Below are positions 10,958-23,058 of a stretch of 64,000 nt of DNA, piece after piece. This DNA comes from Lathyrus oleraceus (Eukaryota > Streptophyta > Magnoliopsida > Fabales > Fabaceae). The position numbers and the translations under genes are program-made. The DNA is taken from contig NC_066581.1 of the NCBI RefSeq assembly GCF_024323335.1, positions 229,850,539 to 229,914,538 of the forward strand, in the 5' to 3' direction. The notes beneath the pieces are model-generated. The model searched no databases. It saw nothing but the letters and a program-made list of their open reading frames with translations, and was not told the origin of the DNA. Each line of letters begins with the position of its first letter. Positions within the stretch are counted from its first letter, which is position 1.

Positions 10958-11989
10958 GTAAGAAGTTGACCTATTGCTGGTCCATCTTCCCTAAGCGAGT
11001 CTCTCCTAGCATTCTCTAGAATAGTTTAGGTTGCTTGTGCTGTTCTATTTATTGCATTTATTATTATTCTGTTGTGTATATATTTGCATAAATGTTTGCA
11101 TGCATCATACTATCATTGTGTTGCTTCTGTACAGGTTGGTTCCTCTGATTTGGGGGGGTGTTCTGAGTGGGGCTAAAACCCCGGCCCGAGTATACACCTA
11201 GGATTAGTCTGGTCTCATGTTGCCTTTCATGTTAGGTCAACATGTTTTGGGCGACGTGACACACCACAAGCCGGACGAGGTTCTTTTGAGGGAGCTCTTC
11301 CTTTGTGGAGTATCCACTCTGGTTGAGTCACCTCATCTGAGCTGGTGACTTCGGTGACCGATCTTTCCTGGATCTTTGGTTTAGACGATCTTATAAGAGC
11401 TGCAGCGGCACACCCGAAAGGGCAAACCCGTTGAGTATCTTACCCGATTGTCGAGACCATTATCCACCTTAGGATGACTTGATTAGAATTTACCTGTGAG
11501 GGGAGGGTTGATTCTTACAGATGCATGTTCTGATGGTGAATTTGATGGTGACTAATGGTTCAGCCGTTGATCAGAGTTCTATTTATAAGTCGAATTTATG
11601 GATTTATTTCCGAGACGCCGGAGTTCTGTCCGTGATATTTATCGGTGGGGATCCGTTTATTTCAGGATTCCCTAGGTTGATTCAGATAGTGTGGTGGTTA
11701 TAGTTTCAGTGGGTTTCTGATGATGATGGTGATGTATCCTTCAGTTCCGTTTATTTCGGAACTCTTGAGTTGGATTTATGGTTACTCAGTTCCTCAGATG
11801 GTTGTGATCAGTTCAGAGACCGTGAATCAGTGCAGTTGATGTTCAGATGACTTGGAGGATGGCACTATGCATTGCATTCATGCATCAGCATCATTTCATT
11901 TTGCATTTATCTGCATCTAACTCATGTTTATCCATATGTAGGGACATTTTTTATTGAGATCCTGGTTGAGAGACTTCTTTGTTCCAAAC
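10958..11989 (+). other. Ogre A leader between primer site and ORF1
   Basis: The untranslated leader includes a seven-G run near 11152-11158, where Ogre B has sixteen Gs, and a possible 3' splice site just before ORF1 (TTTATCCATATGTAG, ending near 11941). There is no credible gene. Short ORFs at 11521-11703 and 11872-12081 are not conserved as frames in Ogre B. Confidence 0.7.
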
Positions 11990-12162
11990 ATGAGGACCGG
12001 TTTGAAGGAAGATGTTGTCTACAGTTTCTTCGACCCAGAGATTGGTGTGTTGAGAGATATGATAGCATTAATTACACCTGACCATGTGGGGATGTTTCGT
12101 GAGACCTACAGTGGTATTCTGAAGTTGGTCTTCAGGCTCACAGACAGTGATAGGAGCGTCAT
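11990..12162 (+). pseudogene. Ogre A ORF1, N-terminal piece
   Basis: ATG at 11990 opens MRTGLKEDVVYSFFDPE and continues to LVFRLTDSDRS, where a solo LTR enters after GTCAT at 12158-12162. The same frame resumes beyond 17758 with IHTLIQFYDPGLRCF. The start was chosen because Ogre B has an ATG at the same place (35627). The product is the extra protein that Ogre elements carry upstream of gag; its function is unknown. Confidence 0.85.
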
Positions 12163-15100
12163 TGTAGCGGTGTATTCGTCGCTATATGATTTATCGATTA
12201 AACCATAAGCAAAGCATACAATGAAATTTTCGAGTCGCCACCGCACTTTTATTTATCCAAAGGACTGGCTAAAAAGCGAACAAAAGCCTAAGAAGTTTTA
12301 CACGTAGAAAACTAATAAAAAGATCAGAGAGTCTGGGTAAGGGGTAAATTACGCAATGGGAAGGTGTTAGGCACCCACTACGTCCTAGGTACTCCTAGGG
12401 AGCCCTTTTCACACTTGTTGTAAAAGATTGTTATTTGTTATGACATAAGTATTGTGCAAACATGATTGGGATGATGAGAAGAGAATATACAATTTTTATT
12501 ATTGGGTTTGAACGGATGAACCCGCTGCCTACGTACCTTCCATCAAAGGTAAGGATCAAAACGCCGTAGTTCGGCTAAAAGATTTCCAAAAGTTGGTGGA
12601 TTCAATTTTAAACACAAGCACTGAGGCTTTTCATTATCAATGGGAGAAAACTCGACCAAGACCAACATCCACCATGTGAGGATAGCTTCGACGCACTAGA
12701 GGGGTTAACCCTGTTTTCAGTACGGAAGTCTTATAGTCGACTCACTAAGGATAGGCAAGATTTACATCAACCACAATGATAATTGAAACCTATGGCTAAT
12801 GTGAAAAGATTAACAATGAACAAAGCCAAAACAAGTGAATGAGTGAAATTAATTGATTGTGATTATGAAAATGGAGTCAAAGTATGATTAAGATTGATTT
12901 GAAAGAAGTATTATGAAATGGAGTTTGAAAAAAGTCAAGGACTTGGGGTCCAGGTTTTTAGTTTGAAAACATGAAGATGTTTGCACAACATTTATGTCAA
13001 GTTTGAAAAGCAAAAGTGTGAAAAGGTTTAGGACATAATGGATGATGAATGGATGAGGATGGAAAGTAAAACTTCTTAGAAGGTTCACTTCTTGAAATCA
13101 TATAAGAAATGATTCAAGTGTGTCCTTTGGAATGGCAATGAATAACAACAAACAAACAAAGCAAGAAAGACGGATACCGGATGCCAATCACTGGTCTTAT
13201 ACCAATCTCCTATAACAAAACGGGATATCAGAGGCCACTCAATGGTCTTACACTAATCTCCTCAACAAAGAAATAAAAAGCGGATATCGGATACCAATAG
13301 ATGGATTTACACCAATCTCCTAAAACAGAACTGGATATCAGAGGCCACTCTATGGACTTACACTAATCTCCTCAAAAGAAAACAAAGATGAAATATGGAA
13401 GTCAACTGCCAATCTATCTGGACTTAGGTTAACTCCACATATGATCATAGGAAAACCAATGCCACATTACAGGGACTTACAATGGATCCTCACATACAAG
13501 AACAAAAGCAACAATATGATCATAGGAATGCAAATGCCAACTTACAGGGACTTATAATTGCAACCTCACATACAGACAAAACAAATTATGATCACAGGAT
13601 AAGCAGATGCCAACTTACAGGGACTTATAACTGCATCCTCACATACAATCAAAACAACAGAAGATATGAGTGACCAATGAGGTCTTACACTCTATCCTTC
13701 CATATCATAGGAACAATGGCCAATGAATGGTCTTACAATTGTCCTCAATGGGCAAACAACAATGACAATATCACAAAGACAAATGAGATGATTGTGCATT
13801 AATGAGCAATTAATGATGATGATAAATGCATGAAGCATACAAGCAAACATGTGCATATGAAGTAATCAATCAATCAATCAATATCAAACAGCACACTCTA
13901 TAGCCAAACAAGGGGGCTCACACAAGAGGGTTAGGCACTGAGGCCAACTGGAATAGGGTAAAAAGTTGCTCTTAACCTTGCCATTGAGAGGCTAAGGTGA
14001 AGCAGATGAAAGGAGATGAGGGGTGTGCCTCATTGCTCTTATCCCTGATCAGGGAGAGCATTTCAGAAAGTGTGGGAGCTCAGAAAGATGGAGCTCTTTC
14101 CACATTATTGACTCGATAGATCTTGGGTTTTGATCTCAATGCTACAACCATGTAATGGGAGCAAGGAGAAGACTCACTGAATAGTAGGGGATAGGTTACT
14201 TATCCCTTTGATCTACCAATTGCCTTACTTGAAGGACTTTTCCTGCTTGGGACAAAATTAAACACACACAAGCATTGCCTCTTAAGGAGGACTTCAGACA
14301 GTTTGCCCGGCCAAATAACAGGCCGGGTCTCCAGACTACATGAAGAAAAAGTAATTATACCTCAAAAGCAAATTGCTAAATAGCAAAGCAAAGCAAGTTC
14401 AAAAGAACTTAAGCGACTAAGGGTACCTGAAATAGTCCAACTAATCAGTACACAGTTCAACAATTTAAATCAGAAGGAAATGAATCAAACAGTTAAATCA
14501 ACAAACAGAAGTGCAAAAGCACAAGACCCAACTCATATGAGTCATACCACCTACAAAACAAAGGTTAGCACATGATATATAATCAAGCTCAATCAAATTG
14601 GCAATGGTTTCTTTGAGGCATTATTGCTTAACCTGAAACAAATGAACTCAACATAAGCCAAGAGACCACTAGGGCAAGCCTAGGGTCAAAAATAAATGAT
14701 AAAAGTCAAAACAGCAAATGAAAGTCAACCAAAGTCAAGTTCAAACATTTAAGAAGCAAGCTCAAATGGTCTCACATTCAAATCATGCATTATCATCATT
14801 TCACAAACAAAAGAAGGCAAAGCATGGCAAAAGAGAGCACATAGAAGTCAACAGAAATACTTGGCTCAAACCCAAACATAATCAATTCCAAAAATCATAA
14901 AATAATTCATGCTCAATCACAATCCACATAATGACATGCATATAAAATTTCAGCTCATTTGGATCATGGGAAGATGGTCAATTAAAATCAGGAAGTCAAA
15001 ACAATTTCAATCATGCACAAAGAAGTCAAACATACATGTATCAACTTCAAAAAATCATAACTAAATGAAAACAGATGAGAAATGGATAGGATCAACACCA

Positions 15101-17753
15101 ATGCAAAGCTCAAGATGTCTAGTATGCACATGTAAAATTTCATGATCATCCAACAAAGTATGAGAATTTCCCAAATGAAATGGCAAGATATGTCACACAA
15201 AGTCAACAATTGACTAGGCAGGGAAGAAAAATCTCAAACAATTAGGAAATGGCATAATTAAATCCAGGAAAATTCACACATAAACTAGACATATAAGAGA
15301 TGGCTCATGCAAAATTTCACATTAATTGGAGGTCAGGAAGCATGTCAACAAAAATCATGAAATGGCATAACATTGGTGTGACACAAATTGTCACACCCTA
15401 CTTCAAAAATTCATATCTCACAAACCACATATGATAAATTCAAGAACTCTACATCAAAACAAACATGAATGAGTGTAGATTAACCACAAAAAAATTCAGG
15501 GGCATTGGATACATCCTCATCATTTCACAAAAGAAATGGCAAAAGGTACAAAATGTGCATACATGTTGAGAAACCTAATACCATTAAAAATCCAGCCAAC
15601 CAAAAAATCATCAAAAATCATGATAAAATAATAGACATTCATGTGAATATGATGGAAAAAATTTCATGAATTTTGGAGTTGAAATGAGTGAGTAATGATT
15701 TTTAGAAGTTGAGTAACAATTTGGAACAAGCAAACAAAATGAACATGGAATACTAGGTCAACATGTTGACCGAGTGGCATTCTGGTAATAATAATTCCAA
15801 CTAACCAAAACACACCGTTTTAATGGGACATGCGAAATGTTGTAATTGGTTGATCAATGGAACAGTAAACAGAACGCAGCAACAACGTGCAAATCAAATT
15901 TCTGGAAAATTATCTAGGGTTTGCTACAGTAACACATATATTCATCTTCTCCAAAAATCGTGGAATACAATCATGCCCAGAAATCGACAGCAAGCACATC
16001 AATCGATTCAGCAAACCAAGCACAAGCATAATCCAAACATGGTTTTCATGAAATCATCACCATCAAAGCAAATCGACTAAAAACATATTTGAGCATACAA
16101 ACTAAAATCCAGATTTCTCATGCATGACACAACCATTTCAAGCAATCCATAGTTCATTAGAATCAGTAAAGAGTAAACTATCATAAGCATAGCATGGATT
16201 AGAGAAAGAAGGTGGTCGAAACCTTACTTGATTTTGAAGAAAGGAGTGGAGCAGTGGTTATTTTGGTGATGCAGCTCGAAACAGATGAAGCTCTTGGTTT
16301 GAAATGATGGCTGGAGGGTGGCTTGAAGCTCAGCAACTCTTGGAAACACCAAAATCGAAAATCACCATTGTTGGATTCATGGAGAAACAGAACTTGAAAT
16401 GCTATTCCAGTTGGTATTTTATGCTTAGAAACAACTCTCAATGGTGATTAGATGATGGAACAATGAAGGATTGTTCGAGTTGTTTGGAGATTTTGAGCAG
16501 AAATTCCAAATCGTGAAAATGCCAATTGAGAGAGAATGAGAGTTTCTGTTTGTGTAAAGGCTGCTAGCTAGGGTTTAATGTGCTGAAAATGAAGTTATAT
16601 ATGTCTGTTTAAGGTTGGTAATGAAGGTGCTAAACCAGATTATCTTAAATGAAGTGAATTGCAAATTTGCTAATTTCCAACAAATGAACATGGAGGTGTA
16701 TGGTCCTGCACGAATTGGGCCTCAAAACATGTCTCAAATATCCTTCTAAACAGATCCCAAATGGCCAAATGTGCTGAAAATTGCTAAATCAAAAAGTCAA
16801 CTTTTTTCCCACTTGAAATTAATAAAGTCAAGTCCAAAAATGGCATTTTGCATGGTAAGGTTTTGGCACATTATGAATGCATTTTTGGAAAGAGGGAATT
16901 AAATAGGACTTGTAGGAAAAAACCCCACCAAAATTGGCCAAGTGGTTCATGAGATATGGCCCTTTGAAGTTCATGAAATTGTGAAAATGAATTGATCATA
17001 TCTTGACAACCATACATGGGATTTGAGAGTTCTTGGACTTTTTGAAAATGGGAGAACAAGATCTTCAACTTTCATGTTGGGAAAAAATTCATTTGAAGCT
17101 TGTATCATGATACAAGTTGAGGATCAAGAAGTTTCCATTTTTGGCAGTTAAAATTACAGGTCAACTTTCTATTTCTGGAAATTTTCTGTTTGACTTCAAA
17201 TTCTTCCATGATGAGGTTTGACATGATATATGAGGCTTATATAGACATGAATGAACTCCTTCAAATCAATTCCATCATCAAATCACTGATTAAATCCACA
17301 GTTGACCAAGTTTGACTTTCTGTTGACTTTTCTAAGGTTTTGCATGATTGAACCACTTCTGATGAATTCCAAACCCTAATTCCTTGAGAACTTGATTCCA
17401 AATGATGTCCCAAGATATATGAGCTCTTGATTATGGATCATGGTGCCCAAATTCTGCAAGAATGGCCACCATCCACTGCTTTGACTGACTGTGACTGATT
17501 TTGACCTAATTGCTGATGATTGCTTCAACTGCAAGCAACAAGGTTAGATTGACAATATTTTTGTACTTTTTGATTGATAAACATATGAAAAACAAAGATA
17601 TACAAATGCAAGGTATGCTTGGTGATCAAGAACCAACCCACAAGGCAACCTACCCACTAGGAGGGAAACAAAGGCATGCACTGATCCTTGAGGCCATGAT
17701 ATGATATGATATGGGCCATGAGGGATCTTAGGGCCCAAAATTGGGGTCTTACA
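12163..17753 (-). mobile_element. Solo LTR (5591 bp) of a second Ogre-like family
   Basis: The insert reads TGTAGCGGTG...GGGGTCTTACA and is flanked on both sides by GTCAT (12158-12162 and 17754-17758). Read on the minus strand it starts TGTAAGACCCCAATTTTGGG and ends in CCGCTACA. It contains diverged versions of Ogre LTR blocks, such as the GAGTCGCCACCGCAC...TTATTTATCC end region at 12231-12262, the CCAAT...GGTCTTA repeat zone (13180-13740) and the CTTATCCCTGATCAGGGAGAG block (14038-14058). There is no gag or pol, so it is one LTR left after unequal or intra-element recombination. Confidence 0.88.
13180..13740 (-). repeat. Degenerate tandem repeats in the solo LTR
   Basis: Units of about 60 bp contain GCCAAT or GCCACT, then TGG(T/A)CTTA and ATCTCC-type tails (13180-13380), grading into GCCAACTTACAGGGACTTA units (13530-13640). 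They are the diverged counterpart of the exact 58-bp units in the main Ogre LTR family. Confidence 0.7.
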
Positions 17754-17758
17754 GTCAT

Positions 17759-19307
17759 CCATACTCTTATCCAGTTTTATGACCCTGGTTTGAGATGTTT
17801 CGTCTTCCCGGATTACTTATTGGGACCTTTGATGGAGGACTATGCTAGCATCATGGGAATTCAGATCAGAGATCAGATTCCTTTCTATGCCATTAAGGGG
17901 GAGCCCGATGTTGCTGAGATCTCTCGTGCTCTTTATTTAAGCCCAAAAATGACCAAGGGAGGTTTGAAGGAGAAAGGAAAGTTACCTGGTTTCCATCTGA
18001 GTTTCTTGGAGGCTAAAGCCAAGGAGCATGCTGTTTTGGGTAATTGGGGGACCGTTTGTGCTTTGCTTGCTGTGAGCATCTATGGAATCATCATGTTCCC
18101 TAACCAGAAGAACTTTGTAGATATTAATGCTATCCGGTTATTTGTGCAGAGGAATCCTATTCCTACCCTGATTGGGGATGTTTATTACTCGGTCCATAAT
18201 CAGAACGAGAAGCAACGTGGTGGATTGATCCGGTGTTGTGCTCAGCTGTTGTACAAATGGTTCATGGGGTATTTGCCTTCCAGAGGTGCCTTTGTCTTTC
18301 TCGATCCTACTATCAAGTGGTCATTCAGGCTGATGGGTTTGCGGGCCAAGGACATAGCTTGGACTCACAATGGTATGGTTGGACGAGATTTCATTTACAG
18401 TTGTGGGGGTCTTCCCAATGTACCTCTTATAGGAGTTCAAGGTTGCATTAATTACAACCCGGTGCTTCTTAGGAGACATATGGGATTTGCTGTGGAGGGT
18501 CCTCCTCTTGGACAAGAGATTCAGGAGTCTTTTTACTTCCCAATTGAGGGTAATCAGCCAAAGTTGAGGCAAGTGTCTGATGAGTGGCGTGACATTCAGA
18601 GGAAGGGTAAGGTTCCTTTTGGCAAGGTTAATAACAGGTCTTTTCCTCCGTTTGATGATTGGCTTAGGAAGAGGATTGAGCTCACACATCTACCATTTCC
18701 TGGAGGTGATCCTTAGTGTCCTTTGATTGAGGGGCCACGTTCTTCTGTCAGCATGGAAGAGTTCCTTGAGATGAAGAAAGCCAGAGATCAGCTGCAAGCA
18801 GAGAAGACTAAATTGGAGATGAGTGTTGCTAGGATTCAGATGGCTAATCAGGAAATCAAAAGGAAAATGGAAGACCAGGATAAGAGATATGCCATGGAGG
18901 TGAAGCGCTTTGACATAGACACTGCCTATTACCGCAAGATCAGCCAAGCGTTGGAGTCGTCTACCAAGGAGCATGACCTTACCAAGGAGAAGTTAGCTAG
19001 ATCTTTGAGTGTCATTGAAGATGAGAAGAGGAGGCAGATCCTTGTGAAGAATCAGAGAGATGCCAGAGTCAGAGTCCTTATCGCCGAATGGGAAGTAAAG
19101 CTGAAGATTAAGGAAGAAGAGAACACGAAGATTATTGCTGAGAGAGATCACTATCTTGTTGAGAGGGATCATTATTTCCGACAGATGAAGATTCACTAGA
19201 AGGATATAGGGAGATTGCAGCAGGAGAACACTGAGCTTAGGTTCGCTGTGAAGTTTACCAAGATGGTAGATGATGCGGAGCCTTCGGTGGGGCCTTCTTC
19301 AGTGTAG
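17759..19307 (+). pseudogene. Ogre A ORF1, main part (DUF7745-like plus coiled coil)
   Basis: The frame continues ORF1 after the solo LTR. The first part contains FVFPDYLLGPLMEDYASIMGIQI, VSIYGIIMFPNQKNFVDINAIRLF, PTLIGDVYYSVH, GGLIRCCAQLLYKWF and GCINYNPVLLRR. This pattern matches my recollection of the plant domain DUF7745, common in legume retroelement proteins. The second part (18750-19290) is charged and heptad-like with no domain signature, a likely coiled coil. Stops lie at 18714-18716 (TAG where Ogre B has TGG) and 19197-19199 (TAG where Ogre B has CAG). The natural end appears to be TAG at 19305-19307. Nothing in the sequence shows its biochemical role. Confidence 0.85.
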
Positions 19308-19834
19308 CCTTTTGTTATCATTTGTGTGGATTACCGTCAGGCCTGTTGACGGAATTCACTTGCCTGTATTTTCTTTCTGATTCTGGAGAATTGTATCTGA
19401 TTTATATCAGACTTGATGTATGACTCTCGCACATATTATGCACTTTTGGTATACAGTGGTTATTTTCATTCAGTGATTGATCTTCAAGCTTTATTTGCTT
19501 TCCTGTATGCACTCACACAACACACATGGTCGGGTGATATCTTTGCTAAATCATATATCTCTACTCTGTATGGCAAAATCGAATGATGGATGTCAGAATA
19601 TTGCCGCCGGATTATTATCTATCTCGATGAAGCTAGGATCGAAAGACAGAGTGTTCCTCATATGGATAGACATTGCATTCATGCATAATCATAATAACTT
19701 GTCTTCTATTTTGCAGGTGTCGGTTTCTAACGTGCTTGATTGTTTCAGGAATCATTGCTCGCGTATGTAGAATCATTTCTTTGCACGCAGCACGTCCACA
19801 TAGATATCCTACTAGACGCAACACATCTAGGCTG
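19308..19834 (+). other. Spacer between ORF1 and gag with a 3' splice-like site
   Basis: This is noncoding in Ogre A and B alike. A pyrimidine-rich CTTCTATTTTGCAG lies at about 19703-19716, matching CTTGTTTTTATTTTGCAG in Ogre B at 37724-37741. Such a motif could let a spliced RNA bring the gag ORF near the cap. Confidence 0.6.
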
Positions 19835-22800
19835 ATGGATCTACCCAATGCAGATATTCTCGAGTTGAAGGAGAAAATGAATGAACTGATCAATGTCATG
19901 CAAGGGTTTGTCGTGGGGCAAAAAGCACTTGCTGATAAAGTGGAGAAGCTCGAGCGGGCTTCAGCTGCTAATAGTGGTGTCAATTTAAAGGGGGTCTCCA
20001 ACCACGGTCTTGGTGGTTCTAGGGATGGAGGAGATCTCGGAAAGAGGACAACTGTTGGTGTAGTGACTAGTAATGCTGGTGGTTTTGGAGTTGCCACAGG
20101 CGGTGGACCGGGTCCGATGGGCAACAATTTGAAGGATAACCTGTTTCCTCCTTTCTTCGGGGCAGAGGAAGATAGAGAGGAAGACCAGTTCTCCGTGCTT
20201 AATGAATAGTTTGGGCAGTACGGTGTCCAACCACCAAACAAAGAGATTAAGGTGCTGGCGGAGAAAATCAGGGCTCTTGAAAGCTATTCTACTTCGGGGG
20301 TTGTTAACATGTCGAATATGGGGCTTGTTGAGGGAATTGTGATTCCACAAAAGTTTAAAGCGCCCGCGTTTGACAAGTACAATGGGAGTTCTTGCCCAGA
20401 GACTCATCTCCAGGCTTTTGTCTGTAAGATCTCTGCTTATACAATGGATCAAAAGCTTTGGATGTACTTCTTCCAGGACAGTCTGTCTGGGGGGTCTTTG
20501 GAATGGTACACCAAGCTGAGGTCGTCTGATATCAAGAACTGGCAGGATCTTGGTGATGCATTCTTTAAACAATACCAGTTCAATGCTGACATGGCTCCTA
20601 GTCGTACCCAGTTGCAGGGTATGTCTCAGAAGCCTAACGAGGGGTTTAAAGAATATGCACAGAGGTGGAGGGAGCTGGCTGCCAGAGTCCAACCTCCGTT
20701 GGTGGATAGAGAAATGTCTGACTTGTTTATGGGTACCCTGCAGGGGACATTTGCGGAAAGAATGGTGGGATGCCCGGTTACCAACATTGCTGATATAGTG
20801 GTGGTTGGGGAAAGAATTGAAAGTTGGTTAAAGCTGGGAAAGATACAGGGTAACGCTTCGTCGTCTGGATCGAAGAAGCCCTTTGGGAATGGTCAGAGGA
20901 AGAAGGAGGGTGACACCAGCGCTGTATATGCGCAGAGGGGACAGAGTAGGGATCGTTACTACCAGCACACTGCTGCGGTAACAATTCCTGCTGATAATCA
21001 ACAACAACAACATCAACAACCGCGACACCAACGACAGCCATTTCAACAGAGACCGCAGAGGGCCGGGTACCAGGTAAGAGGATGAATGAATGATCGTCAA
21101 TTCGATAGACCACCTGTGACCTACTCATTCTTGTTGAAGAAGTTGAAGGATTTGGGGTTGGTCCAGCTGAGGACGTTGGCACCGTTGAGACCCGATCAGA
21201 GGCCGACCAGTTTTGATGAGAATTCCAAGTGCGAATTCCACTCAGGTGCCCCTGGACACAATGTAGAAAATTGTAAAGCTTTTAAGCATGTGGTCCAGGA
21301 CTTGGTGGATTCTAAAGCTATCAATTTTGCTCCGTCTCCAAATGTTAATGCTAATCCCATGCCCGCGCATGATCAAATGGGGGTGAATGCAATTTCTGAA
21401 GAGGGCAGAATCGGGCTGATGAGTGTGAATCAATTGAAGACTCCGTTGGCTGAGGTCAAAAGACAACTGTTGAAGAATGGGGTCTTCCCGGGCTGCGATG
21501 ATTGTTGTGTTGCGTGCACCATTATTCCTGATGGATGTGTTTTATTGAGGGAGGTTGTCCAGAGGTTGATGGATGAGGGAAGCCTCCGGTTTGAGAAGGT
21601 TGATTTGGTGAAGGAAGATATCTCCACCATAACCATTTACTTCGACCCGATTGATTTGTCAACGCTGGCAGATGCGGCTCCAGTTACTATCACAGTACCT
21701 GGGCCAATTCCTTATGACAAAGATGACGCCGTGCCGTGGCATTATGGTGGAGAGGTCTACTGTAATGGGGAGAAGTTGGAGGATCAAACTGCAGGTGAAA
21801 CCACCGTTTCAAAGGTGGATAATGCCGGACCCAGTGGTTTCACTCGTAGTGGAAGGTTGTTTGCACCAGACACTTTGAGGAATGGGGATGGAGAGAGAGA
21901 AAAGAAAGATAAGGTCGAGGCTTTAGCTAGGGCGAGAGGAAAGCAGGTGATGAATGAGGGTACTCCTGTGGTGACACCGGCGCCTGGTGGGTCGGAAAGA
22001 GAACTTAGTGATGAAGCTGAAGAATTTTTTAGAATCATCAAGAAGTCAGAGTACATGCTTGTTGACCATTTGCAGCAGACGCCATCCAAGATTTCAATCT
22101 TGTCCTTGTTGTTAAGCTCCGAGGGGCATAGAGAGGCTTTGCTGAAAATACTGAAGAGAGCCTATGTTCCCCAGGAGATAACCATCAATCAGTTGGAGAC
22201 GGTGGTGTCTAACGTCAATGCCAGCCATGGGTTGGGTTTCACTTATTTGGATCTAACTGTGGATGGGCGGAATCATAATAGGGCATTACACTGGAGACCC
22301 CAGGAGTATCTTGAGGGAGCATCCAAAAGGGACCGAAAGACCTTGAGGAGGTTGGCCATGGTGTTCTATCTGAACAAGGATGGGGTGTTGTACAAACGGA
22401 ATTTTGATTGGGTCTTGCTCAGATGTGTTGATGATAAAGAAGCAAGCCAATTGATGAAAGAGGTTCACGAGGGGTCGTTCGGTACCCATGCCAGTGGGAA
22501 TGCAATGGTGAAAAAGTTGTTAAGAGCTGGATATTATTGGATGACGATGGAGGCCCAATGTTTCAATTTCGTGCGGAAGTGTCATAAATGCCATATTTAT
22601 GCTGACATGGTGCACGTGCCTCCAAATCTGTTGAGTTTGATGTCGTCTCCGTGGCCGTTCGCTATGTGGGGAATCGATATGATTGGGAAGATTGATCCTA
22701 CGGCTTCGAATGGGCACCAGTTCATATTAGTGGCTATTGATTACTTCACCAAGTGGGTGGAAGCAGCCTCTTATGCGAACGTGACAAAGTAGGTCGTGGC

Positions 22801-23058
22801 CAGATTTTTGAAAAGAGACATCATTTGCAGATATGGGGTTCCCGAAAGAATCATTACTGATAATGGTTCTAATTTGAATAACAAGATGATGGCAGAGCTG
22901 TGTCGGGAATTCAAGATCGAGCATCACAATTCTTCTCCTTATCGTCCAAAGATGAATGGGGCGTTTGAGGCAGCCAATAAGAATATTAAGAAGATTGTGC
23001 AGAAGATGGTCGTGAACTATAAGGATTGGCACAAGATGTTGCCGTTTGCATTGCATGG
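19835..23058 (+). pseudogene. Ogre A gag fused to integrase by deletion
   Basis: The frame starts at MDLPNADILELKEKMNELI (ATG 19835). It has a coiled N-terminus, a Gly-rich stretch, the gag core (FDKYNGSSCPETHLQAF, MYFFQDSLSGGSLEWY, GFKEYAQRWRELAARVQPPL), a Gln-rich segment, a CHHC-type zinc finger (CEFHSGAPGHN..NC) and the protease N-terminal region up to VDGRNHNRALH. Sequence then jumps near 22291 to the pre-integrase segment and the HHCC zinc domain, DMIGK and TDNGSNLNN. Compared with Ogre B, about 3.3 kb is missing: protease active site, intron, RT and both RNase H domains. In-frame stops lie at 20207-20209 (TAG), 21083-21085 (TGA) and 22790-22792 (TAG). A solo LTR interrupts the integrase at 23059. 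Confidence 0.9.
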
